38,477 nucleotides of DNA, from the NCBI GenBank assembly GCA_023459355.1, contig JAEWUM010000044.1, positions 1 to 38,477 on the forward strand, written 5' to 3'. Both the position numbers and the translations under genes were made by a program. Source of the DNA: Bacteroidota bacterium (GTDB lineage: Bacteria > Bacteroidota > Bacteroidia > Bacteroidales > Paludibacteraceae). Positions 1-6,168 of the stretch are shown one piece after another (the stretch's first letter is position 1; each line of letters opens with the position of its first letter). Below the pieces are notes generated by a model. It worked only from the letters and a program-made list of their open reading frames with translations. It was not told the origin of the DNA and did no database searches.

Positions 1-37
1 TATGTTTGACAATTATTTAATTTGAATCATATTTCAC

Positions 38-70
38 AGACCTGTCAGGTTTTAAAAACCTGACAGGTCT
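38..70. repeat. 16-bp perfect inverted repeat, terminator-like
   Basis: The left arm AGACCTGTCAGGTTTT and its exact reverse complement are separated by a single base. The element ends 10 bases before the stop codon of the minus-strand DoxX gene, so in the transcript it would form a hairpin just after translation ends. I recall this AGACCTGTCAGG-type palindrome as a common intergenic repeat in Bacteroidota; that is recollection, not a search. It could act as a terminator or be a dispersed repeat, or both. Confidence 0.8.
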
Positions 71-80
71 GATTGTTTTA

Positions 81-1226
81 CTACAACCGTTTTCCATTCC
101 ATTTTCCCTTCACCGTACCATCCACCAGTTTCATCACACCAGGATTGGCCCTGATCATAGTTTTAAGGGTAATCGGATCGGTTTTATAAAAAGGAAATAT
201 CAGCCCGTATTTCGCTTTAAATTCCTGGATATCCTGGGTGGAAGAAGCCGTCAGGACATAGACTTTCACCTCCGGATGTTCGTTTCGTTTATGAGCGATA
301 AAATCCTTTACTTTCTCGATACCTTTCACTGAAGTTTTTTGCAGGTCGTACATCACGATTAAATATGTAGTGCCTTCATCATTCAGCACCTCTTCGGTTA
401 CATCTTCAAACTCAGCCGTCAGAATCACCAAATCGTGGATAGGCGGTTTGTATCCTTCCGAAACAAGTTTGGTTTCCTGACTGACAAAAGCCCAGCTTGA
501 ATCCGGCAGTTGGTCGATGGGAAAAATTTTTCTGGTTCCTTCTTTTTCGTATACAAAGTTATATTCATACACATCGCCCGGTGCGTCATCAGGGACTTTC
601 ATCGCATCGGGAATATTCACCCCAATTTTATACGGACGAAAATCCAACACCGGCAAGTGCGTCAGGCTATAAACCATGAATCCGAAAGATGCCACGACAA
701 AGACCGTTACAAAACCCCATTCTACGTTCGGCAGGAATATTTTACTGTATTTCTTTTGAAAAATTAAGAGCAGTAAAGTCAGGACAAAGAAAAAAACATT
801 TTTGTAGAAAGTCATCCAGTTACTTATCTTCAGGGCATCGCCGAAACACCCACAATCCGCAACCGGGTTATACAGGGCAATATATAAAGTCAGCGGCGTC
901 ATAATCAGCATAAAAACGAAAGCCAGCCACGACGAGAACTTGAATTTAACCTGAAAAACGAGGTTCAGTCCGATAAGCAATTCTAAGGCAATCAGCAGAA
1001 AAGCAGCCGGGAAAGCCATGAAAGTCAGTCCGCCCCAAAACCCATCGAAAGCTGTAAGGTAATCTTCAATTTTATAGACTGTACCCAGCGGATCCACCGC
1101 CTTCACAAATCCGGAAAAGACAAATACCAATCCGATGAGCAGGCGGTTGGCATGCAGCAAAACCGAAAGCGTACCGAGCAGCTTACCCGATCCGGAAGTC
1201 ATGGTATGTCTGCGCCTTCTTTTCAA
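81..1226 (-). CDS. DoxX-family membrane protein, BT_3928-like
   Basis: This 381-residue protein has an N-terminal DoxX/MauE-like membrane domain (about residues 20-200, with five hydrophobic segments and the motif IGLVFVFSGFVKAVDPLG) and a soluble C-terminal half (about 210-381) that looks thioredoxin-like, although no CxxC pair is visible there. A Cys pair, DCGCFGD, lies in the membrane domain near residue 126. The start codon overlaps the stop of the upstream DUF1599 gene by four bases (ATGA), which supports this start and translational coupling. The DUF1599-DoxX order matches what I recall for Bacteroides (BT_3927-BT_3928), where tpiA follows; only 80 bases remain here and tpiA is not visible. 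The function is not established. A redox role in the membrane is an inference from the DoxX/MauE relationship. Confidence 0.85.
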   Translation of the reverse strand: MKRRRRHTMTSGSGKLLGTLSVLLHANRLLIGLVFVFSGFVKAVDPLGTVYKIEDYLTAFDGFWGGLTFMAFPAAFLLIALELLIGLNLVFQVKFKFSSWLAFVFMLIMTPLTLYIALYNPVADCGCFGDALKISNWMTFYKNVFFFVLTLLLLIFQKKYSKIFLPNVEWGFVTVFVVASFGFMVYSLTHLPVLDFRPYKIGVNIPDAMKVPDDAPGDVYEYNFVYEKEGTRKIFPIDQLPDSSWAFVSQETKLVSEGYKPPIHDLVILTAEFEDVTEEVLNDEGTTYLIVMYDLQKTSVKGIEKVKDFIAHKRNEHPEVKVYVLTASSTQDIQEFKAKYGLIFPFYKTDPITLKTMIRANPGVMKLVDGTVKGKWNGKRL

Positions 1227-1765
1227 GAATTTTCCTCCATTTTTATCAAACCGAAGACCGCGTAGTTAATCATATCGAAGTAATTGGCATCGATGCCTTC
1301 GGAAATAATGGTTACACCCTGGTTATCCTCAATCTGTTTGGTGCGGTTTATTTTCATCAGGATTAAATCCGTGTACGATTCCATGCGCATCGAACGCCAG
1401 GCTTCATCGTAATCATGGTTTTTAGCCATCATTAGTTCTTTGGCCTGTTGTAAATATTTATTGTAAAGTGCCAGTCCGTTATCATAACTCAGGTCGTCCA
1501 CTTCCGAAACACCCAACTCCAACTGAATCAATCCAATTACACCATAATTCACAATTGCGATTAATTCCGAACGGATACCTTCATCTACCTTAGCCACGCC
1601 TTTGGTCTCGATACTGCGAATGCGGTTGGCTTTGATATAAATTTGATCGGTCACTGATTTCGGGCGGAGAATGCGCCAGGAAGCACCGTAATCCTTCATT
1701 TTCTTAGAAAAAATATCACGGCAAATGGTGGCAACCTGATCGAATTGTTTGTCGGTGTGGCTCAT
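1223..1765 (-). CDS. DUF1599 domain protein
   Basis: This 180-residue soluble protein contains two related halves: FSKKMKDYGASWRILRPKSV near residue 20 and AKNHDYDEAWRSMRMESYTD near residue 115. Each is followed by a conserved helical stretch (QIYIKANRIRSIE and LILMKINRTKQIE). This internal duplication and the DYGxSWR/DYDEAWR motif are typical of DUF1599, a family also described as nucleotide-modification associated. The reaction is unknown. It is the first gene of a two-gene unit with the DoxX protein, overlapping it by four bases. A TACCTTTG promoter element lies about 26 bases upstream of the ATG, which supports this start. Confidence 0.85.
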   Translation of the reverse strand: MSHTDKQFDQVATICRDIFSKKMKDYGASWRILRPKSVTDQIYIKANRIRSIETKGVAKVDEGIRSELIAIVNYGVIGLIQLELGVSEVDDLSYDNGLALYNKYLQQAKELMMAKNHDYDEAWRSMRMESYTDLILMKINRTKQIEDNQGVTIISEGIDANYFDMINYAVFGLIKMEENS

Positions 1766-1790
1766 ACTGACAGTTTATTTTTTTGAGCAA

Positions 1791-1798
1791 CAAAGGTA
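1791..1798 (-). promoter_or_regulatory. Bacteroidota -7 promoter element for the DUF1599-DoxX unit
   Basis: On the minus strand the sequence is TACCTTTG, an exact match to the Bacteroidota consensus TAnnTTTG. The predicted transcript start is near 1786, about 20 bases before the ATG. A TTG-type -33 element is only weakly seen near 1816-1820. Confidence 0.6.
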
Positions 1799-1922
1799 CA
1801 ATTATTTGTTGAAATGAACAATGGGGGGAATTAGTCTAAAGTCATCCTAATACTGCCTGCAATAACACAAATGCTCCCCGGATTTCTGTTAAAAACCATC
1901 AAACAACTTTAATAGTTAAATA

Positions 1923-1954
1923 TTTGTTTATGTCAAAATATCCTAATACATTTG
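1923..1954 (+). promoter_or_regulatory. Promoter for the YeiH-like gene
   Basis: TTTG at 1923-1926 and TACATTTG at 1947-1954 match the Bacteroidota -33 and -7 elements with a 20-base spacer. The predicted transcript start near 1960 leaves a leader of only about 10 bases before the GTG codon at 1971, so the mRNA would be nearly leaderless. Confidence 0.65.
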
Positions 1955-1970
1955 CAGCCTTTATTCAGCA

Positions 1971-2933
1971 GTGGTGAAAATAAATAAGGTATCAGATAAA
2001 ATTAAAGGTCCAAACGAGCCAGGTAAATATTCCGGTTGGATATACCTGGCCGGCATATTGATGTGTTTTTTCCCTTTTGTCTCTCCTGCCATATCCCTGA
2101 CTGCCGGTTTGCTCTTATCTCTGATTGGTATCAGACATGACTACTTTCACCGGCATACGGCTACAATCCTGCAACTTTCCATCGTACTATTGGGTTTCGG
2201 GATGGATCTCGACGATGTCATCCATGCTTCAAAAAGTGGTTTTGTCGAGACCCTGGTCTCCGTTACGGCAGTAATGATCCTGGGCATCCTGTTGGGCAAA
2301 CTCTTCAAAATAGAAAAAAATATTGCCCTGTTGATTTCCACCGGGACAGCCATTTGTGGTGGTAGTGCCATTGCTGCGGTTGCACCCATCCTCAAAAGTG
2401 AAAATTACCAGAATTCATTCGCACTGATTGTCGTATTCGTTCTCAATGCGGTCGCTTTGTTGCTGTTCCCATTCATCGGACACAAACTGGGATTGAGCCA
2501 GGAAGTCTTTGGTAACTGGGCAGCCATAGCCATTCACGACACCAGTTCCGTAGTTGGCGCAGGCGCCATTTATGGCGAGAAAGCCCTGCAAATAGCCACC
2601 ACGGTGAAACTAATCCGCGCGTTGTGGATCATCCCGCTTTCGTTGGTGATAGCGCTGTTAAACAAACGAGATGGTAATCATAAAATTAAATTTCCCTGGT
2701 TTATCCTGTTTTTTGTACTGGCCATTCTCTTTGCCAATTTCTTCCCTTCTTTCGAACAAAGTTACCTTCACCTCAACTGGCTGGGGAAACGCGGCATGGT
2801 CATCGCCCTGTTCCTCATTGGTTCCAACATCACCATCCGGCAAATCAGGCAATCGGGCGCTAAAAGTTTTGCATATGGCATCGTGCTGTGGGCTATAACC
2901 GCAATTGGGTCACTCGTGTTTTTGAATTGGTAG
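1971..2933 (+). CDS. YeiH/UPF0324-family putative sulfate exporter
   Basis: This 320-residue integral membrane protein has about 9-10 hydrophobic segments. The conserved YeiH (putative sulfate exporter, PSE) features are the glycine-rich segment near residue 128 with TGTAICGGSAIAAVAPIL, followed by AIHDTSSVVGAGAIYG near residue 187. The length is close to E. coli YeiH (about 350). The start is GTG (a second GTG follows directly), because no ATG lies upstream in frame and the promoter is only a few bases away. The family name comes from an assignment to sulfate or sulfonate handling that is weakly supported, so the substrate is unproven. The gene stands alone, divergent from DUF1599. The sulfur-related operon ending at 4844 makes a sulfur substrate tempting but does not show it. 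Confidence 0.85.
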   Translation: MVKINKVSDKIKGPNEPGKYSGWIYLAGILMCFFPFVSPAISLTAGLLLSLIGIRHDYFHRHTATILQLSIVLLGFGMDLDDVIHASKSGFVETLVSVTAVMILGILLGKLFKIEKNIALLISTGTAICGGSAIAAVAPILKSENYQNSFALIVVFVLNAVALLLFPFIGHKLGLSQEVFGNWAAIAIHDTSSVVGAGAIYGEKALQIATTVKLIRALWIIPLSLVIALLNKRDGNHKIKFPWFILFFVLAILFANFFPSFEQSYLHLNWLGKRGMVIALFLIGSNITIRQIRQSGAKSFAYGIVLWAITAIGSLVFLNW

Positions 2934-2944
2934 TTTTCTAATTA

Positions 2945-2975
2945 TTGCAATTTTAAAATTATACTATTACTTTTG
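2945..2975 (+). promoter_or_regulatory. Promoter for the DUF4180 gene cluster
   Basis: TTG at 2945-2947 and TACTTTTG at 2968-2975 fit the Bacteroidota -33/-7 pattern with a spacer of about 20 bases. The predicted start is about 15 bases before the ATG at 2997. The genes at 3386 and 3960 follow closely and may be read from it. Confidence 0.55.
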
Positions 2976-2996
2976 GGGTTATCAATCATTTAAAAT

Positions 2997-3353
2997 ATGA
3001 CAATCATCCCCCACAACACCAACATTGCCGAAGTAACCTCAGAAACTCTTGTTATTAGCAAAATTGAGGACGGCATAGATTTATTAGGAAACCTCTATTA
3101 TCTGGGATTTGATAAAATTATCCTACATGAAGAAAACATCACGCCCGTTTTTTTTGTTTTAAGCACCGGGATTGCCGGTGAAATACTGCAAAAGTTTTCC
3201 ACCTACCGTGTACGATTAGTGATAGTGGGTGATTTTTCAAAATACACCAGCAAAAGCCTGCGGGATTTTATCTACGAAAGCAACAAAGGGAAACACATCT
3301 GTTTTGTGGCAAACATTGAGGATGCAATTGTAATGCTTTCAAAGAAACAATAA
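2997..3353 (+). CDS. DUF4180 domain protein
   Basis: This 118-residue soluble protein shows an alternating alpha/beta pattern. The features that place it in DUF4180 are DGIDLLGNLYYLGFDKIILHE near residues 27-47, the hinge FFVLSTGIAGEILQKFSTY, and LVIVGDFSKYTSKSLRDFIYE near residues 77-97. The family resembles STAS-like small domains and often occurs alone or fused to regulators; no biochemical function is known. It is followed after 32 bases by the YdeI-like gene on the same strand. There is no signal peptide or membrane segment. Confidence 0.8.
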   Translation: MTIIPHNTNIAEVTSETLVISKIEDGIDLLGNLYYLGFDKIILHEENITPVFFVLSTGIAGEILQKFSTYRVRLVIVGDFSKYTSKSLRDFIYESNKGKHICFVANIEDAIVMLSKKQ

Positions 3354-3385
3354 AAAATAAACCTGAAATAAAAAAACAACATCCG

Positions 3386-3949
3386 ATGGAAAGAACTGTG
3401 ATCTTTTTCGAGACACAAAATCAATTCAGAGCCTGGCTTGAGAAACACCACGAGAAACAGACAGTACTGATCGTTGGGTATTATAAAGTAGGAACCGGTA
3501 AACCTTCGATGACCTGGTCGGAATCGGTTGACCAAGCACTTTGCTTTGGCTGGATTGACGGGATTCGGAGATCCATCGACGAGGAAAGCTATTGCATACG
3601 TTTTACACCCAGAAGAAGTAAAAGCATCTGGAGTGCTGTCAACATCAGGAAAGTGGAAGAACTCACAAAAGCAGGGCTGATGAAACCTGCCGGACTAAAA
3701 ATCTTTAATGATTGGAAAGATAAAAAATCAGTAAATTATTCCTATGAAAATGAGATACTAACACTTAATCCGGATTATGAGAAACAATTCAAAGACGATA
3801 AGGCGGCATGGGAATTCTTCACAAAACAAGCCCCATCCTATAGAAAAGCAATAACAAACTGGATTATGAGCGCTAAGCAGGAGAAAACCAGGCAACAAAG
3901 ATTGGATAAAGCAATTAATGCAAGCGGAATGAATCAAAAAATTTATTAA
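3386..3949 (+). CDS. YdeI/OmpD-associated family protein
   Basis: This 187-residue protein begins with the typical YdeI segment: an N-terminal strand-helix (FFETQNQFRAWLEKHHEKQ), the motif MTWSESVDQALCFGWIDG near residue 48, and FTPRRSKSIWSAVNIRKVEEL near residue 73. The C-terminal part, with FFTKQAPSYRKAITNWIMSAKQEKTRQQRLDKAI, is the conserved helix pair of this family. Members are annotated as bacteriocin-protection or OmpD-associated proteins, but their molecular role is unclear. It lies directly before a DUF1801 gene (10-base gap). YdeI and DUF1801 domains are often fused or adjacent, so the pair probably acts together. Confidence 0.85.
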   Translation: MERTVIFFETQNQFRAWLEKHHEKQTVLIVGYYKVGTGKPSMTWSESVDQALCFGWIDGIRRSIDEESYCIRFTPRRSKSIWSAVNIRKVEELTKAGLMKPAGLKIFNDWKDKKSVNYSYENEILTLNPDYEKQFKDDKAAWEFFTKQAPSYRKAITNWIMSAKQEKTRQQRLDKAINASGMNQKIY

Positions 3950-3959
3950 ACACGCTATT

Positions 3960-4310
3960 ATGAACGAGATCGATCAATATATTTTGCAGTTCCCTGAAGA
4001 AACCCGTGATATTCTGAACAAAATCAGGGCATTAATCAAAGAGCATGCACCTGATGCTATAGAATCTATTGCCTATGGGATGCCGGCTTATAAACTCAAT
4101 AAAAAGCCGCTGGTGTATTTTGCTGCTTATAATACCCACATCGGATTTTACGCGACACCTTCGGGACATGAAGCATTCAAAGAGGAACTTTCAAAATATA
4201 AGCAGGGTAAGGGATCTGTACAGTTCCCGCTTGATCAGCCAATACCTTATGAATTGATTGTGCGTATGGTGAAGTTCAGGGTACAGGAGACTGGCGACTC
4301 AAACCGCTGA
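3960..4310 (+). CDS. DUF1801 (YdhG-like) protein
   Basis: This 116-residue protein carries the DUF1801 signature: LNKIRALIKEHAPDAIESIAYGMPAYKLNKKPLVYFAAYNTHIGFYATP in overview, with key residues Tyr-Gly-Met-Pro-Ala-Tyr near 40-45 and Ile-Gly-Phe-Tyr near 61-64. The C-terminal KGSVQFPLDQPIPYELIVRMVKFRVQE is the usual end of the family. Homologues such as B. subtilis YdhG/Fra have been linked to iron or frataxin-like roles; whether this applies here is unknown. The gene is probably co-transcribed with the YdeI-like gene 10 bases upstream. Confidence 0.85.
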   Translation: MNEIDQYILQFPEETRDILNKIRALIKEHAPDAIESIAYGMPAYKLNKKPLVYFAAYNTHIGFYATPSGHEAFKEELSKYKQGKGSVQFPLDQPIPYELIVRMVKFRVQETGDSNR

Positions 4311-4443
4311 TGTTAAATTCTTAAAATCAAGCTATAAATCAAGTTGGGATATGTGAGGCTGTGCTGACCATGTCACTAAAGTTGCTTGTGGGAATCAAGT
4401 TTAAAATCAAATTGAAAAAGAAAAAATCATCAAAAGAAATTAT

Positions 4444-4810
4444 ATGACAGGACCAGACAAAAACGAGAAATATCCTTTCCCTGTAAAGGGCTACAAGAAA
4501 CTTTGCTTTCTGAAGAATATCATCACCAATCCAAACATCATCGTAGGTGATTATACGTATTATGATGATTTTGAGGATGCGCTCAATTTTGAGAAGAACG
4601 TAAAATATCACTTTGACTTTATAGGCGACAAGTTGATCATCGGTAAATTTTGTATGATTGCTTCGGGTGTGAAATTCATAATGAACGGTGCAAACCATAA
4701 AATGGATGGCATCACAACCTATCCTTTTAGCATTTTTAAAAATGGATGGGAATTCCTGAAAACCTGGAATTTTTGACCGGAAAAATTGTATGTTGAAATG
4801 TTGTATAGAA
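4444..4810 (+). pseudogene. Truncated Vat/CatB-type xenobiotic acetyltransferase
   Basis: The open part (4444-4776, 110 residues) matches the N-terminal half of left-handed beta-helix acetyltransferases of the streptogramin A (Vat) and CatB group. It has VGDYTYYDDFE near residue 34, then IGKFCMIASGVKFIMNGANHKMDG near residue 70, holding the active-site region Asn-Gly-Ala-Asn-His, and TTYPFSIFKNGWE. Full-length members have about 210 residues, so about half is missing, including most of the hexapeptide-repeat coil and the C-terminal cap. After GWE the reading frame shifts: another frame continues as PENLEFLTGKIVC and then stops, resembling the P-x-L-x-x-L-x-x-G-x-x-I stretch of the family. This suggests a frameshift plus 3' loss. 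The ruin ends a few bases before a 28-bp palindromic repeat. It is unlikely to be active. Confidence 0.75.
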
Positions 4811-4813
4811 CCA

Positions 4814-4841
4814 GTAGAGACGTTGCATGCAACGTCTCTAC
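4814..4841. repeat. 28-bp perfect palindrome (GTAGAGACGTTGCA type)
   Basis: The left half GTAGAGACGTTGCA is followed directly by its exact reverse complement. The palindrome ends two bases before the stop codon of the minus-strand hdrC/qmoC-like gene and just after the broken acetyltransferase remnant. I recall the same motif as a dispersed repeat in many Bacteroidota and some cyanobacteria. It may terminate transcription of the sulfur operon, or mark a recombination junction linked to loss of the 3' half of the acetyltransferase gene. Confidence 0.85.
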
Positions 4842-4843
4842 AA

Positions 4844-5881
4844 TTATAATTTACCAAAATACATAGCAAACGACCGGTACAAAAAATGGGTCCATTTGCC
4901 AAACGGAACAATGATTAACGCCCATTGTACCAGGATGGTGAAATGAATAATATACAGCCATTTGTTAGTTTCGAGCCACGACATGTCCTGAAAGAATTTC
5001 ACCAGAAAGGCGGTCAGTCCCATCAACAGTAACCAAATAACGAAAAACCAGTCGGATGGTTGTGAGTTTTTGGTTACGGCATGAGACTTTTTAATGCGAT
5101 GACGCACAAAATCAACGGTGATGATGAACACCAGTCCGCTCAACACATAGCCCAACACATGCACAAACATGCTTTCGGTCGAGAACCAGTCGAGAAATAC
5201 CGTGGTAAACAGCAATGACAGATAGGCCAGTACCAGGATAAAATGTTCGAACCAACGGAATTGATTATCTTCACATCCCAAAGCTCTTTTCTGGGTAAAC
5301 ATGTGCACAAATAATTCACCCAACAATTTCACATACTTCACAAACGACACCTTGATTCCTGGTTTCAGGATGGTAAAATACCACATTCTCGCGATATTGG
5401 GTAGTAAAATTACCACCCCTACCGTACCAATAGCAACCATTTCGAATAAATGTCCGACTTCCATCAAATACTCCAGATTAAACTGATAATGCATCGCGTA
5501 AAACAAGACACCAGCCAATGTCAGCACAAATGCCACCAAACTTAGCGGTAAGGATTTGTAAAGCAATCCTGATAAGCCGGTCCAATCGTATTTAGAAGTC
5601 AGATAACGGCGAAGCGACATCATCAATTCTCCCGGATTGGCTTCCTGCGGACAATAAGTAGAACATTCGCCACAATAATAACATTGCCAGGGCTTGAGTG
5701 ATGCTTTTATTTCATCTTCCAGTCCCAGTGCACTAAGACGTACCATTTCGCGAGGAAAAGAATTATCTTCGGTCGACAAGGAACAAACGGCTGTACAGTT
5801 TCCGCAATTATAACAGGCATTAAAATCAAATGCCCCAAACTTTTTCAATTCTTTTCCAAAAGCTGGATTTATCTTTGCCAT
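4844..5881 (-). CDS. HdrC/QmoC-like membrane iron-sulfur subunit
   Basis: This 345-residue protein joins an N-terminal ferredoxin domain to a membrane domain. Two 4Fe-4S motifs are complete: C23, C26, C29, C33 (CYNCGNCTAVC) and C67, C70, C73, C77 (CYYCGECSTYCP). Five to six hydrophobic segments follow from about residue 105 to 340, with several histidines (for example in FVHMF, WFEHF, MFVHVLGY and DFVRHRI) that could bind b-type heme. This architecture is that of QmoC of the quinone-interacting oxidoreductase of sulfate reducers, i.e. HdrC fused to an HdrE/NarI-like cytochrome b. It probably exchanges electrons between the cytoplasmic Hdr flavoproteins encoded upstream and membrane quinone. 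It is the last gene of the operon and overlaps the winged-helix gene by one base. A quinone link is inferred, not shown. Confidence 0.85.
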   Translation of the reverse strand: MAKINPAFGKELKKFGAFDFNACYNCGNCTAVCSLSTEDNSFPREMVRLSALGLEDEIKASLKPWQCYYCGECSTYCPQEANPGELMMSLRRYLTSKYDWTGLSGLLYKSLPLSLVAFVLTLAGVLFYAMHYQFNLEYLMEVGHLFEMVAIGTVGVVILLPNIARMWYFTILKPGIKVSFVKYVKLLGELFVHMFTQKRALGCEDNQFRWFEHFILVLAYLSLLFTTVFLDWFSTESMFVHVLGYVLSGLVFIITVDFVRHRIKKSHAVTKNSQPSDWFFVIWLLLMGLTAFLVKFFQDMSWLETNKWLYIIHFTILVQWALIIVPFGKWTHFLYRSFAMYFGKL

Positions 5882-6162
5882 TATTTGTTCAGTTTATAGG
5901 TGTAATACTCATCCATATCATCTACCTCACCGGTCTTGACTATTCCATATTTAACCAACGACATCAGGTAATAAACTACCTCGTGCGATGGCATTTCAAG
6001 TTTCTCTGTCAGTTGTTTGACCGTCAAATCTTCTTCTTTCAATGCTTCCAGTATTTTCCTTTTGACTTCATTGAAACTTTTCAGATTATCTTTGGCCTGC
6101 ACAGGTATTCCACCCAGTTTCTCACGCAGGTATTTGGCTGTTTTTCCTTTTTCTACTTCCAT
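5881..6162 (-). CDS. Small winged-helix protein in the Hdr operon
   Basis: This 93-residue protein has a charged N-terminus (about 1-28) and then a winged helix-turn-helix: NEVKRKILEALKEEDLTVKQ, LTEKLEMPSHEVVYYLMSLV as the putative recognition region near residues 49-68, and a wing with GIVKTGEVDDMDEYYTYKL. The fold resembles ArsR/MarR-like or archaeal-type wHTH domains but has no cysteines and no obvious sensor domain. It sits inside the operon, 6 bases after the HdrA-like gene and overlapping the hdrC-like gene by one base, so it is made in step with the enzyme subunits. It could be an autoregulator or, less conventionally, a structural or assembly factor. I cannot decide between these from sequence. 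Confidence 0.75.
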   Translation of the reverse strand: MEVEKGKTAKYLREKLGGIPVQAKDNLKSFNEVKRKILEALKEEDLTVKQLTEKLEMPSHEVVYYLMSLVKYGIVKTGEVDDMDEYYTYKLNK

Positions 6163-6168
6163 GATATA

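Noticed and set aside
4339..4911. 190-residue minus-strand frame over the acetyltransferase remnant
   Set aside because: It runs across the remnant, the palindrome and the end of the hdrC-like gene, with a low-complexity sequence and no domain; it is the mirror of the broken gene.
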